From Nectonema munidae (lineage: Eukaryota; Nematomorpha; Nectonematoida; Nectonematidae), in contig JAUIRK010000193.1 of the NCBI GenBank assembly GCA_030549495.1, positions 1 through 64,000 of the forward strand: 64,000 bases of DNA, written 5' to 3'. Every line of letters begins with the position of its first letter. The stretch's first letter is position 1. Below are positions 35,035-47,630 of this stretch, piece by piece. The notes below the pieces were generated by a model. The model was not told where the DNA came from. It was given only the letters and a program-made list of their open reading frames with translations, and ran no database searches. The position numbers and the translations under genes are program-made.

Positions 35035-35631
35035 TGAAAAATTGTAGGAAACAAAACACCATTAAAAAAGACACTTGATTTATGCGTATTTTAATAAAAA
35101 ATTTATTCTCAAATTAGATCCAAATAAAATTCTAAATATATAAAAAGATTTACAAAATTAAAAGATACAATAATATACCATAAAAACAACAGTAAGAACA
35201 GAAGCTTGGTTTTCTAATAGGGATAGGAAATTAAAATGTTGTTGTCTGTAACTAAGCAAAATCGTTAAAAAAATTGATATTTTGTCAAGGTTTAAGATTT
35301 GATTAATCAAAAAATAATGAACTATAAATTTAAAAATTCTAACATTATATGGATAAATTAGGAACGTTATTTCAGTATAGGATTCAACAAATCGTCTTAG
35401 ATAGGAGCCTGAGTAATGTCGTTTAGATGCTTGGTTTCTATGTCATAAGGTCTCTTGGATTCGAAATTCTGGAGTGGTTTAGCAAATCAACCTTTTTGAA
35501 AGCAAATCAAAAACTCTAATCAAAATTTAGAAAACAACAAATCAAATCTAAACTAGATCCAAATAAAAATCACTAATCTAAATCAAAACAGGATTTACAA
35601 ATCAAATCAATAGTTTATTAAAATAACTACT
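35035..35631. other. No gene recognised
   Basis: AT-rich. A short - strand frame ending ITQAPI (~35480-35400) was considered and not accepted. Confidence 0.4.
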
Positions 35632-36471
35632 CGAGTCGAACATCATGCCAAGCTGCTCTGAAATTCTTATCAAAAATATTTTACAAACGATGTGAGAACT
35701 ATATAATTATAATAATCCATTGTTTCAATATGTACACAATAAGTAAGCAATGTTTATCACAGTGTCTCAAAGGGCCTTATAGTATTTTTTAGCAAACACA
35801 TGTTGATGATCCACTAGATTTTCTCATCTTCTGTCACAGTGATTCTATTTCTCTTTCTGTCTCCTCTGTTTTTCTCTTCCGCTTTCTCTGCTAAAACTCA
35901 ATCACTCAAGTTTTTTTCAAAAAAGGTCACTGTTAATCTTTATCAGTACGTTTGTTACATTTTGTAACAGTTGAAAACTTTAATTTTTTCAAATCAAGAA
36001 ATTTTTTTTCAATAGCTATTTAGAAATTAATATTTTGACTAGCTATTCAGTTTAGAAGCAAAAATACTCTATTTGTTTAATATTTGAGCAGAGATATTTT
36101 TTATAATGTTCGATTGTTAAATTCTGTAAGGAACATTGTACATAATTAATTACTTTTTTTAAGAAAATTGGTTGATTATTATAATAAAAATAAAATATCG
36201 AAACAAAAATTTCAGTTGTTAAAAATAAACTTGATCTATTTATGACAACTTTCAGAATTTTATTTGTAAACAGAGAAATTGTAAAAAAAAGGCAATGATT
36301 TTCTTGTTCTCGTATACTATGATTTTTATGATTTCTGTTAGTTTAAATGGTTTTTAAGGATTTTGTGTTTTTAGACTTAAATAATTTTATGAAGTAATTA
36401 AACTACCGTTTTTTGTATACTATGATTCCTTACAAAATGTAAAATTACAAGCGTTACCAAATCACTAATCA
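35632..36471 (+). repeat. Interspersed repeat, inverted partner at 62386-63424
   Basis: Recognisable along its whole length in reverse complement at 62386-63424: ends CGAACATCATGCCAAGCTGC and GCGTTACCAAATCACT, and the middle CTTTCTCTGCTAAAACTCAA. The copies differ by scattered changes and indels. No coding sequence is seen, and the family is unknown. Confidence 0.8.
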
Positions 36472-36671
36472 TTTTTTGATCTGCTCTAACTCCAATTACA
36501 ACAGGACTTTCTTTTTGATTTAACAAATTATTACATTTTATTTTTGTTCTTAGCTTTTATTATTTGTTCAATTTCAATTTATTATATGTTAATTTGATTT
36601 GTTAATTTTAATATTATATGTTAATTTAATCTCTAAAATCTCATTTTGTTTGCATTGTTTAAGTTTATTCA

Positions 36672-39600
36672 ATGGATTCTTCCTGTTTTTTAAATATTAT
36701 TTATAAACTTGGAGACACTGTTGAAACTCTTACAAAAAAGGAAATAAAATCTGAATTAGAAAATATCGCTAAAACTTTTGAAAATTCATATAAATGATAA
36801 ATTGAACAAAATTGAAAAATTAATCGTTGAGTCTTGTCAGAAAAATTATTCGGACGTTGTAAAAGATGATACATTCAAGGGAAGCTTATCCAGTCCTAAA
36901 GCAAGTGTTAATTCTAATTGTTTCGGAAGATCTGAGCTAAAGTCATGTCAACAAAATTAGTAAATAAATTTTAGTAAACTCTTAAGCGTCTGCACTGACG
37001 GAGCGCAGTCGATTATTGGTAGAGTTCCTGGAACTGTAGCCTTTCTCGAAAAGTTTTTAGGTCGTCCACTTTTGAAATATCATTGCATTATACACCAAGA
37101 GTCCCTCTGTGGAAAAATTTTGAATTTTCAACATGTTATGATACCAGTGTAAAATGTGTGAATAAAATTAGAGCAAGAGGCTAAAAAAGGAGAGAATTCA
37201 AAGAATATTGTGAACTGTTAGATATGGAATATGGTGATCTCACCCTTCATTGCGAAGTGCGTTGGCTTTCTAGAGGACAAGTTCTCAGATTTTGGAAACT
37301 CAAAAATCTTGTACATGATTTTCTTGAAGAGAACGAAGAGCTGGCTGAAGAAGGGGCCTTTTTGTGTGATGAAAAGTGGTTGTTTGATTTAACATTTTTA
37401 CTTGATATTACCAGCCATCTCAATGACCAAAATTCAAAACCAATATACAGATGGAATCAAAGGTTGGAGCCGCTAGCTTTATTTTTGTATGACTTTATTT
37501 TTTAAAGCAAAATAATGAGCTCGCATTGTTTTGTTTGCCAGGTTGAAGATGAAGTTGCGAAGTTGAAGTGCGCCATCTGTTTTGAAACATCTCATTCGAG
37601 CTGCCTCATGTTACTGATGATGAACAGGCTTTTTTTGATTTTAATGCACTAGATTTTATTTGTTGTAACTGCTGTTACCATAAAGAGCTATATGTTTTTT
37701 TCAAAGGACATAAACGTTTGGAGGCCGATTATAATTGTTTGAAAAAATTTGATTTAGATTTTGATACCTTTTTAAATAAATTGAAAATTTTTGCTAGAGC
37801 TGAAATGATTTTTTAGGAAACGAAAGTTTGATTTTCTCCAAAGCTTGTCTACAGTATAATAGCCCTATTGATACCACTTCACGAAAAATTGTTGATTATT
37901 ATGAGTTAGGCTCAAATTTCATTCCCTTAAGTTCAACCCCTGATGGTAGTTGTTTTTTTAATTCTATTTCAAGATTTTTTTATGATAATGAGAACAAAGC
38001 AGTTGCTTTTCGTTTGTATAGAGTTAATTTTAAATTCAGAGAGCTACAAAAATGAAAATTTTGAAAAAGTTTGAGATTTCAAAGATGGTATTCGAAACTG
38101 TTTATTACTCAATCAATGGTTAGTCTAATATTTTCACGATATCAGCTATGGTTACTGCAATAAATCATTCAATAAATGTTATATATCCACCGTATAATTC
38201 AAAGCTGAACAGAGTTCGTGATATTTTGAATACAACTATTAAGCCTTTGAAAGAAATTAATATTCTTTTTTCATGTACATATTTAAATTCTCAAATACGC
38301 ATTAATGACAATCACTTTGTAGTATTAGTTCATTCATACCTACATTCATCTTGTTCTCTATATTTAAAACAAAATACTCCTATTCTTACATCGAAAAGTG
38401 TACAACCTCAGCGCTCTAATTTGGATCGTTTTTTCAGAGCATAATTACATTAAATCATCTACATTTAACGTCATTAAAAATCTAGATGATTTTTTATCGA
38501 AAAAAGAATGCTTTAATTTGATTTTAAGTGACGAGATTGATGCTTTAGAGGCAATTCCTCTAGGGGAAAAGGGAATGTATGTTTTAAAATTATTATTAAT
38601 CCAGCAAAAAGGGGATTTATAGATGATTGTGGAGTGTAGATAAATAATTGTTCTAGAAAAATTTTCTACTTTTTATCTGAAGATAAGGGAACTTTTATTT
38701 CTTGTGCTAAAATTAAAAATGAATTAGCTAACGCAATAGTGACACGATATTATTCAAAATTAAAAAAAGATTGCAATTATGTAAGGAGAGTCTCTTATTT
38801 TTTAAAGTTTGATGGAAAGCCTCATTTACTTAATTTTGCCACTGTGGAGTATAAAGGGTTTTTCCAGGCCTCTCTTCACACTCAAATTCTAAATATCAAA
38901 ACTCAAATTATATTAGAACTTTTCGAAGTATAAAAATTAAATATTTTAACTCAATTGTCTGAAAATAAATTGATGAAACCTTTAGACTTAGAGCTATATA
39001 CTAAAACTATTATGGAAGGAATCAATATCTCTAGGGATATTAATTATATTTAAAATCTTAGAAAATCTATTGAGAGAAAAGAAAATTCAGTAAAGGAAAA
39101 TTTAGCCGATGAAATAAGAAAGCTTTTAAATCGAATTTCTATGAATGATGGATTTATTAAGGCTGCTTTCAACATACCCGGTAAGCCCCCATCCTTAATT
39201 GTGCATTCGGATTCTACTTTAAGTCATTTTTGTAATGCTATTATGAATGATTATATTGTAGGGGTTGACAGAACCTGTAATATAGGTCCATGTTCATAAC
39301 CTATTTTGTTTTCCAAGAAAAAAAACTTATCCGTAAAAAACGAATACCAATCCTGTATTTATTGGACCGGCATTTTTACATTGGGATTCTGAAATAGAAA
39401 CATATTTACTTTTTTTCTCATGTATGTTCTAAAATAAATAGGAATAAAACAATTATAAGATGCGACCAAGAGCGATCTCTTTTATCCAAAATTAAAATAG
39501 CTTTCACTAATAGTATAGTAACACTTTGTACACGGCATCTCAAAGAAAATTTATTAAGGTGAAATAATTATTTGAAAATTCTGAAGAACGATGCTTTCAA

Positions 39601-40125
39601 AGAAATGGAATCTACTTTTTTTCAGCTCTAATGGACTTTTCATTTACAGACAAAAATAAATTTGACGAATTATCTACACTTATTCTATTGAAATATTCAA
39701 ATTTTGGAAGTTATATTAAAATTTTTATGAATGTTATAAAAGAGTACATTTTTCCCGCGTGTTTTAGCACCTGCAATACCGCATGTATGGAAGAATAATG
39801 GATGTGAATCCAAAAATCACATTTTGAAACTAAGAAAATAATAAGGATTGTAACACTTTTGTTTGAAGAGGTCAAGCGAGATACTTATATGATCGAATCT
39901 GCATTATTAGGTCAGGGGGAATGTGTTTTATCGAAGGAATTTTCTTTTTTAAAAGAATATACTCATAGGGATCGCATTTATATTAATGATAAAATTGACA
40001 AGTTCTTAAATTATGAATGCTCGCGTAGTTTTGTTTTAACTTCAGATTCAAAGAAAATTTACGTCAAAAGGCCAGCAATTGCTAGAAAACCAAATAACAG
40101 AAAGCGCATAAGAAATACCAATTAA
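36672..40125 (+). pseudogene. Mutator-like element with PHD-like finger and OTU protease, broken
   Basis: Pieces in order: an N-terminal helical part (MDSSCFLNIIYKLGDTVETL ... KNYSDVVKDD, 36672-36957), a Cys/His finger (CFVCQ, CAIC, HSSC, CCNCC; ~37514-37680), and an OTU-type cysteine protease with its nucleophile in TPDGSCFFNS (~37940) and its His in DNHFVVLVHS (~38310). A MULE-like transposase follows: DQERSLLSKI and CTRHLKENL (~39460-39555), CESKNHIL (~39800), RALLGQGE-like ESALLGQGE (~39900) and a basic end (RPAIARKPNNRKRIRN). OTU domains are known in some Mutator-like transposons. Many stops and frame changes show it is dead. A hAT piece is inserted at ~36958-37505. Confidence 0.6.
36958..37505 (+). 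pseudogene. hAT transposase fragment (ZBED5/GTF2IRD2-like) inside the Mutator-like element
   Basis: Encodes SVCTDGAQSIIGRVPGTVAF, KYHCIIHQESLCGK (~36985-37115) and LHCEVRWLSRGQVLRFWKL (37240-37300), the pattern of hAT transposases related to ZBED5 and GTF2IRD2. Frames change between the pieces. Both ends of the protein are missing. Confidence 0.7.
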
Positions 40126-41515
40126 GGTAACTTTTTCATTTATATGATATTTAACTGTTTCTAAAATAATTTTTTCAGTTCAATTACAAGTCCTTCATTA
40201 TCATTTCATCATTTTCAATTTCCTTTTATCAAGTTTTTTGTTTTAATTCATTTTTTTATGTTCATTTTTCATTTAGGTTTTGGCTGAAATTTTTTTTTCA
40301 TCTGTAAGGCTTTCTTATTTTTTGTTGGTGCTCTGGCAAACCAGTTCTAGCATAATTAGTAACCAGGCTAACACTTCACACTAAAATTGATTCTCACTTA
40401 TTTTTAATTGAGTAGTTTAATTTAGATATCTAACGATTATTTTTTTAGAGTTAGAATGAAGTCTCAATATCATAATGACTATTGATTTCTTCGTCATATT
40501 TGAAGTTTCAGTTTCTCAAATTCCGTGCAATTACGGGATGCTTTTGCAAAGATGAAGATCGCATGTGATGTTTTGTGAGTCTATATAGAAATAGATTTGG
40601 GTAGTTGTGAAGTTCTGAAGATTTTTAATCAAGTGGTTGTATGAAGTGATTAGGGCTGTACACTCTGCATTATAAGTTGTAGTCAGAATGTTTAGAGTAA
40701 AACTTGTAGTGAAGAAAAGACTTCGATAGGCTCCTTAGTAAAAACGAGTGCGAAAGCGCATGTTTTTTGCCTTAGCGGCGTCGATAAAATTCTAGGAGTA
40801 AAGAAGTTGGAAAGTTGTATCAAATTTTTGGGGGGTCTGGTTGCCATTTTTTTGTTATGGTCTATAGTTGTTGAAAGTTTATCCCTATTAATTACTGTCT
40901 AAACCCTCGATAAGGGGACATGGGAGCTAGGCATTCTAGAAAAATTCTACATGCATGTCTAGTTTGCTTTTCAGAAATTGCTGGATTTCTTTCCATAGTA
41001 TCGCTTGGAAAATTTTTCTTTGAAAACCACCTCACGTTTGAGTGCAGCAAGAGTCGGGTATGGTTTAAGGGCTCGGCGCTCTGGGTATCAATTACATCTG
41101 GAGATTTTTGCTTAGCTAGTTTCCGACCTTGCACCATATATTTATTTAATTATAATTCAATTTTTAGGATCCAGAAGTAAATTATTTTTCTTACATTTTT
41201 TAAATACGCCTAATTCTACACCTCGATGCTTAATATGAATTTAATGATGTGATCTTTAGTTTTTTACTTATCGTTGTGATTTTAAAACAATTTTTTTTAT
41301 CAATTTGAAATATTGATTTGTAGTTCATAATATTGCAAATACGTTTTCAAAACGTGATCAAATACCTACAATGTGATATGATGAATAGCACAGTACAGTT
41401 TAAAATCATATTTTCAGATTTATTATTGTGTGCTTATATTTAATTAAGTTTATCACTTAATACTGATACTTCAAAGCTTGTGTTAATGTTTCTTTCATAT
41501 CTTATTTGTTTTCAA
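40126..41515. other. No intact gene
   Basis: AT-rich DNA. Around 40880-41137 a short - strand frame (SNVRWFSKKNFPSD) resembles mobile-element sequence but is too short to place. Confidence 0.35.
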
Positions 41516-41517
41516 CA

Positions 41518-41765
41518 ATGAGTGCAAGACAGGGCAAAAATGATCCAAACAGTTTCTGTTACTTTTAACTTTTAGTTAAAGAAAAGCGCAGTATTTCACG
41601 CCATACCAAGAAAATGTACAAGGCGTATTCCGATTGTGACCTGGGAGAACAGGATAAGTCATGAGCTCCTCATGTTTGTTGCCTTACAGGTGTGAAGACA
41701 TTGAGTGCCTGGTATGCAGGAAAATTTATCGTGAGCAGAAAGATCACTAATGATTGCTATTTCTG
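41518..41765 (+). pseudogene. Fragment of a Cys-rich repeat-associated protein
   Basis: Reads MSARQGKNDPNSFCYF, then HTKKMYKAYSDCDLGEQDK, APHVCC and NDCYFCQHSDE, with stops and a frame change between. From memory this order (NDPNSFCY, GDQDK.WAPH.CC, CYFC) is a Cys-rich N-terminal module common in invertebrate repeat-associated proteins. Only the first ~90 codons remain. Confidence 0.4.
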
Positions 41766-41784
41766 TCAGCACAGTGATGAATAG

Positions 41785-42793
41785 CATCCGATACTTCTCT
41801 TATCAGACAAAATTTCTCATCCATTCTTGCCCTTTGTCTGGAGTTTCTATCATCAAACCTCAGATATTTCATTATCGCTTCAAATTTATTACGACTCATT
41901 GTTTTTTTTTGAAAATTTCTTTCCCATAATCCTTACTCCAGAAACTGCGTAGCGGTTCACTCCTGCCTTTCAAAACATCTCTAGCAAATCATAATCTAAT
42001 AAACGCACCAAATTTCATCTAATGTCAGATCAAAGTTTTCATCTCCTTTTTTTCTGGCTTCTAAAATGGAATACTTTATTATCTTTTCCAGTATCATATC
42101 ATTCATCAGCTCTTTGAAAACGTGTATAACATCATCAACTCTTGGAAGAAGAAATTTTGATGGACCTCATCAAATTTAGCTTTTGCGTTTTCTTCGAAAA
42201 AATTTTTTCATCCAACGTGTTTTGTCTTTCGAAACAAATTCCTTTTTTTAGTCAAAACTCGAGCAAACTTTTTTACACTTTTTGCTGATAACTTCACAAT
42301 TAGTGGAAGTACTTGAATTAGTATCAAAACTTAAATCAGATGAAGAACTTTCAATTCCAGTACTTTCATCGCAACTATCATCAAAGATTATAAAATCTTT
42401 TGAATGAGCAGCCATTACCAAACAAAATTGGAGTTAAAAAGAATAAAAAAGTTTTTGATAAATTTATTTGAATCAAAAATATTATTTTATATAAATTTAA
42501 AAAATATATAATTTAAATTATTATTAAAAACTATTTATTAACTATATATAATTATTATAATTTGTAAAGTATAAAAAATGGGTCAAATGACCCACTTTGG
42601 TCGTTGTAGGATATGAGTACCATTTAATGAAAGTCAAACAGGAAAATTTCAAAATTTAAATATTTTTGTAATTAATATGTGTACATGAAAGTATCGGTTA
42701 AGTTTCAGTAAAAAATGAAACAGATTTATGCTTTAAAAAATATTTTATTATTTGATATGGGTCAATTGACCCACTTGGTCGTTCTAGGATTAA
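41785..42793 (-). pseudogene. piggyBac transposon, N-terminal fragment (copy 4)
   Basis: TTAA (42790-42793) followed on the - strand by TCCTAGAACGACCAAGTGGG, a typical piggyBac terminus. From ATG at 42415 the - strand reads an acidic start (DFIIFDDSCDESTGIESSSS) and later MSRNKFEAIMKYLRFDD (~41900-41850), the usual piggyBac domain before the catalytic core. Catalytic residues and the far end are absent. The terminal palindrome TGGGTCAATTGACCCA occurs twice, ~180 bp apart (42579 and 42759), so the end is duplicated. Confidence 0.75.
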
Positions 42794-43042
42794 CTAATTG
42801 TAATGTAGAAAGCAAAATAGGATGCAATTGTCAAAAAGTATGTGTTTTTAGCGGTCAAAATTTTCCGTTTTATGTTTTTTCAACTTTTCTGATTGTAATT
42901 TGAAACCCGAATATAAAAGTTAAATAATAAAAATTCTATAAAACTAAGCACCTAAAAATAAAAATACTTATATAAATACCTAGGTCTTAACATGAATTAA
43001 CAATATTTCATGTTGGCAAATAAGTGATAATTAAGAATATAA

Positions 43043-46000
43043 GTTTAACCAGGGGGGGGGGGGGGGGGGGGGGGGGGGTTCAAAACTAGGAAAAAATAGC
43101 CCAGGAGGGTGGGTGGGTATACATGAATGTGAAAAAATTTTAGTACCCTACCTTTAATAAATAGTATACAACAAAAAATACAATAAATTTAATACAATAA
43201 AAAACATTTTTCAATTTCAATATTGCAGTAATTTAATAATTAAAAAAAATTATTTTTTTTATCAAAATTTAATAAATTTAAATTACCTATTTGAACATTT
43301 TCAATCCTAATTTTTATATGGACGTGATAAAAATTTTCGAAAAAATATGAAAGTATATTGTATTATAGAATATTGATTCAAGGTTCTTTTTTTTTGTTTT
43401 TTTTCTAATTTAATTTAAAGCAATAAAAAACTAATTTAATTAGTTTAAACTATGTATGCTTATCTTACACATAATAAAAAATCAATATTTTTATATATAT
43501 TATCTAAGAAATCCAGACATTAAAAATGTAAATTTTATTGGGAAACATTTATTCTAAATTTTATCTTTTATTTTTTGTACTTAATTTTTAAACATTAGTA
43601 TAACGTTGTATTTTTTTAAGCATAATGGAAAGTTTATGCCGATACTGTGGGAGAAGCCTTTGCAATTTGAATAAAACTAACAAAGAAAGGCATATTGAAT
43701 CATGTTTTGAAAAAAGTAAGCAATCTAAAAAAAGAAAAAGTGTTGGGAATATTGAAAAGTTTTTTGCGAAGAAAAGTAAGAAATGTGAAAACGTTTCCAA
43801 TACCTGTTTACAAAAAGAGAAACCATTTTCTGCATCCGAAGAAATATTAAACATAACAAAAAGCATAGTTCAAGAAGTTGTACAAAGAATAGATAGAGGA
43901 TTTCAAACGAAAAAATCGATGAATTTGAACAACTTGGAAATAGACTTTAACAACAATATTGTACCGTTAAAAAAAGGCGAATCTATCCAAGTGAATAATA
44001 TTAAAAAGTGTGGAGGGTTTAAAGTCGGAAAAAACAGTGATGGTCAATCTTTACCTATTCACAAGTTTGAAGAATGTGGTTTTATATATGAGAATAAGAG
44101 CTTTCATCACGAAGATTGTGCAAATAATAATTATATTTTGATTGATGAAGAAACAAAGTTAAATATTAATGTTAAATGTTTCGATTTACGATATGAAAAA
44201 AAATTTATTAAATTGATTGAGAATTCTTCCAAGTCCCATGATGGAATGATCAGTTATAACTTTACATATTTTTCGCACTTTCAGTTGAGTCAAAGACTGA
44301 AGTGTGTTCAAAATGAAAAAAGATCGTAGCGACTGCAACTTCTTAAAAAAAGTCATAAATTATCAGGTTTAAATAACACGCTCGCATTATATCAAAGATT
44401 TTTACTGTCTCTATCTGAAAACAATTTACCAAGACTTGGTATCATACTTGAATCCGTTTTTAGAAAGAACAAGAATATAAAAACAGTCATTGAAAAGTTT
44501 CAAATGGCAATAAAAAATGTTTATTCTTTCAAGTATTCAATGGACGAAAAAAATTTAGCACTCTTGGTTTTAAAGTTTGGTGGTCCAAGTCTTTTAGGTA
44601 TTTTGCATAATGCAGGAGTTTTTCCAAGTGTTTCGACAGCATATAGAATGTGTAAAGGCTACAGTGTTATAACTTCATCAGTTAAAAGTTCAGCTACAGA
44701 ATGTTTTGAACAGAATTTTAATTCACAAAGACTTTTTGGATTATCACTCAAAATTGATGAAACCTTCATCGAACCTACTTTTTCATATAGTTCTAATGAT
44801 AATCTTGTATACGGACTTTGTAAACAACATTCAGAATGCAAAAATCTTTTTATAAATGATTACGAAGATATCGAACAAATAGAAAACTGGCTTAAAAATG
44901 GAGAAATTCATGTACCAAGTGAGTGTTTTTCTGTTGGAGTGAACTGCTTGAATGCTGCGGAATCTATTACTCCTATTTTGTTCTGGCCAAGTTGCAAACG
45001 CAACAATTATGATTTTCTCTATAAAACAATCAATGGCTTTTTGACTACTTTGAAGTCAAAATTTAATGAAAGCAATTTTTGTACTGATGGAGATCCTTGT
45101 AGGAGGAGATTTTTTTCAGAATTTTTGAATAAACCTTTGGATTCCAGATTTGAATGGTTTCATTACATATCTGATTTACCTTTCATCGATTTAATTGATG
45201 GAATGAATGGAGAAACTTGTAACTACGATCCAAAACACATGGTTAAAAGAATGTGGCACTATGTTTTGAAGGAAAAACTGTGCTTAAAGTCTACAAATGT
45301 AAAAAAGGAAGAGATACAAAAATTTTTCCATGGAAAAAATGATGCTAGGTCTTTGACCATGCCATCTGATAAGCAAAATCTCTCTTGTGCGACTGAATTC
45401 CTCTTGACACTCAAAGAAAAATTCGAAGAAGGAAATTTAAATTTCCGATTAACGCAAATACAAAAAGAACTATATCAGTTTTCCAAAGTAATCGATGGCT
45501 TACTAGCATGGTACGTTTACACAGATATTGATATTTCAGAACAACTTCGAAAGTTCTCGTGTGCTTCGTACTTGCTCTTATTTTTATCACAAGCAAACAA
45601 TCTTTTTATTCCTTCTCAGCTTTATCATGATATACAAGCATCCTTTCAAGACGCCAAGTCAAAATTTTTTACACCAACAGGACCTCTTTATTTTTTATTA
45701 AATGGTACTGATCCTTTAGAACGGTTATTTGGAAATCTCAAAATGAGATTTAATGGTTTACACATGTCTCATCTAGAAGCCGTTAATGAGTGCTCTTCTC
45801 TTTCGGTTTGTGATCAAATACTTTCACAGGATTGTTTTAGGGGTAAAAAATCTAGAACGATGAAACGATTATGCTTAGATTATTCTAATCCTAACTCTTG
45901 GAATGCTGATTTATTGACGCTTGAAAATGTGAATATTAAAAGCTGTTGAATGAAAGGCTACTATGAAGCTTGCTACCTGTCTGAAGCTGATGTTGACAGT

Positions 46001-47005
46001 TTGGTCAATAAGAGAGTTACGTTAAGGTGTCCATATCGAGAAGGCTGCTTAATTGGAGTTAGACTTTCAACTGAAGATCCTTTTCTATTAGAAGAAAATC
46101 GAAATAGTGCTCTGGTGTTTCCTCTGAATGAAAAAGATTTTACTTCTGTAGAAGCTCTGTTAGAAGTAATAAAAGAGAAGCACGAACCAACAGTATATAT
46201 AGATGGAACCAAAATTTATAAATCAACTTGTCTAAAAAATTTAATCAGGAAAACTCCTTTGAGCAAAGATAGGTTGAAAAGAGTCAGGGGTCTCTCTTTA
46301 GAAACACTGAAGGATCCAAACACAGAAGAGATTTTGGACAATCTCCTTTATATTAATGACTGTGTTATAGTTGAAGATAAAGTTGATGTTTTTTTAGTTA
46401 AACAAATTTTTGATTCTGAAAAAAAAACCTTTAAATTATGTAGAATACGACAAAGAAAAAGGCATTTTACTTTACTTTTATTAAAGCTGAAAACTAAGAT
46501 AGTCAATGAAATCAGAAAATTGTTCAACAAAGATAGAATTCAGCTCAAAAAAGGGAAGAGAAAATTTTTTTTAAAATTGTCATGTCAGATTGTACCAACT
46601 ACAGTAAAAGCATGAACATAAAGTCAACATACAATAAACCTATAATATGTCCTGAAAATAAGTGTAACTGTGTTGTTTGGACATTGTGCTTAGAAGAGCA
46701 CTATAAAAGTTTACATGGAAAAAGTGTTCCTCCACAATATGTGGTAGATGCAAAAATGAAAGATAAAATTTTAAATAAAAAATGACTTTACATGTTTTTC
46801 ATAATAAACAGATTCATATATTCAATTTCTCAAAGCTAAATATGAAAGCGACAAGGGTGGTATATCCAAAAAAATTGTCAGTTTTTTTAAGTACCAATAC
46901 AGTTATAAAAAGTAGGTGGTGTCTTGCAAACCTTTGAAACTTTTTCAATCCAGTACCCGATGGGCTTGTATTTTCCCATATTGAACCCCCCCCCCCTGGT
47001 TTAAC
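43043..47005 (+). mobile_element. DNA transposon of a mushroom-type (KDZ/P-like) DDE superfamily, nearly whole
   Basis: A direct repeat GTTTAAC (43043-43049 and 46999-47005) brackets inverted ends that begin CAG plus a G tract (27 G on the left, 11 on the right), then GGTTCAA...AGCCCA. Length without the duplications is 3.95 kb. It carries one long + strand transposase frame (43625-46615) and a C-terminal finger in the next frame (46582-46785). Only three breaks are seen along ~1,050 codons, so it is among the younger elements here. It is not piggyBac (the target duplication is not plain TTAA) and not hAT (7 bp, different protein). Confidence 0.8.
43625..46785 (+). pseudogene. DDE transposase of the G-tract transposon
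   Basis: One frame runs from ATG 43625 to 46615 with two in-frame stops (TAG 44327-44329, TGA 45947-45949). A frame shift near the A/T run at 46560-46600 leads to the last part, ending 46785. An N-terminal finger (CRYCGRSLCNLNKTNKERH...C) and Lys-rich region come first. The core has KIDETFIEP with YGLCKQHS (~44750-44830), CTDGDPCRRRFF (~45080), YDPKHMVKRMWHYVL (~45225) and LLNGTDPLERLFGNLKMRF (~45695). The C-terminal finger reads CPENKCNCVVWTLCLEEHYK with H after it. I recall SDGDATRR, D.KH.FKR and GTDPLE.LFG from uncharacterised Agaricomycetes proteins. The Asp and Glu in these motifs are likely metal ligands (inference). Confidence 0.75.
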
Positions 47006-47630
47006 TACTATAGCATGATATAATTCGAAAAAAAATTAAATTATATCAAAATCATATTAAATCTGATTTGATTTCATAATCATTCGATAATAAAATCAAA
47101 TTGATATCAACCTCCCCAGATTCGAATCCCTAGTCAGACTGATCAATTCGAGCAGTGCAATTGTGCCTTTTAGATTAAAAAACCGTTACCGTTGACAAAT
47201 ACTCCTCCGTAAAGATAACAATCAACAGAACAAATTTTCAATACTTAAGATAGTTGCAAACCATTGATTTTTTAGCAAATTTAAAATATATGATCTAAAG
47301 AAAAAACTAATCAATTAGTATACGTTGTTAAAAAAAATAAATAGTAAACATTTTTGAACCAGAGAAATTATTTAGCATCATTCATTATTGGCTAATTATA
47401 AGCGTTTCAATTTATGAGGTAAAAGAATGGTTATAGTTAAAAAGTAATGATGGACGAGTTATAAATGCTGATTCTCATAGATTAGGTTAAGTTATCATAT
47501 TAGTTACTAACAAATTATATGAAAACTGGTAAATAACATTCACATAAAAAACGGACATAGTAGGAATTGGTAGACAAAATTATGTATAATGAAGAAATCT
47601 TATATTACTAGTATATAAATTTTTTTAAAG

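Noticed and set aside
35400-35480. - strand peptide FESKRPYDIETKHLNDITQA with stop, looking like a gene end
   Set aside because: A stop lies just upstream and no acceptor fits; too short to support.
47105-47160. B-box-like AGATTCGAATCCCTAG as a tRNA gene or SINE
   Set aside because: No A box or tRNA arms upstream.
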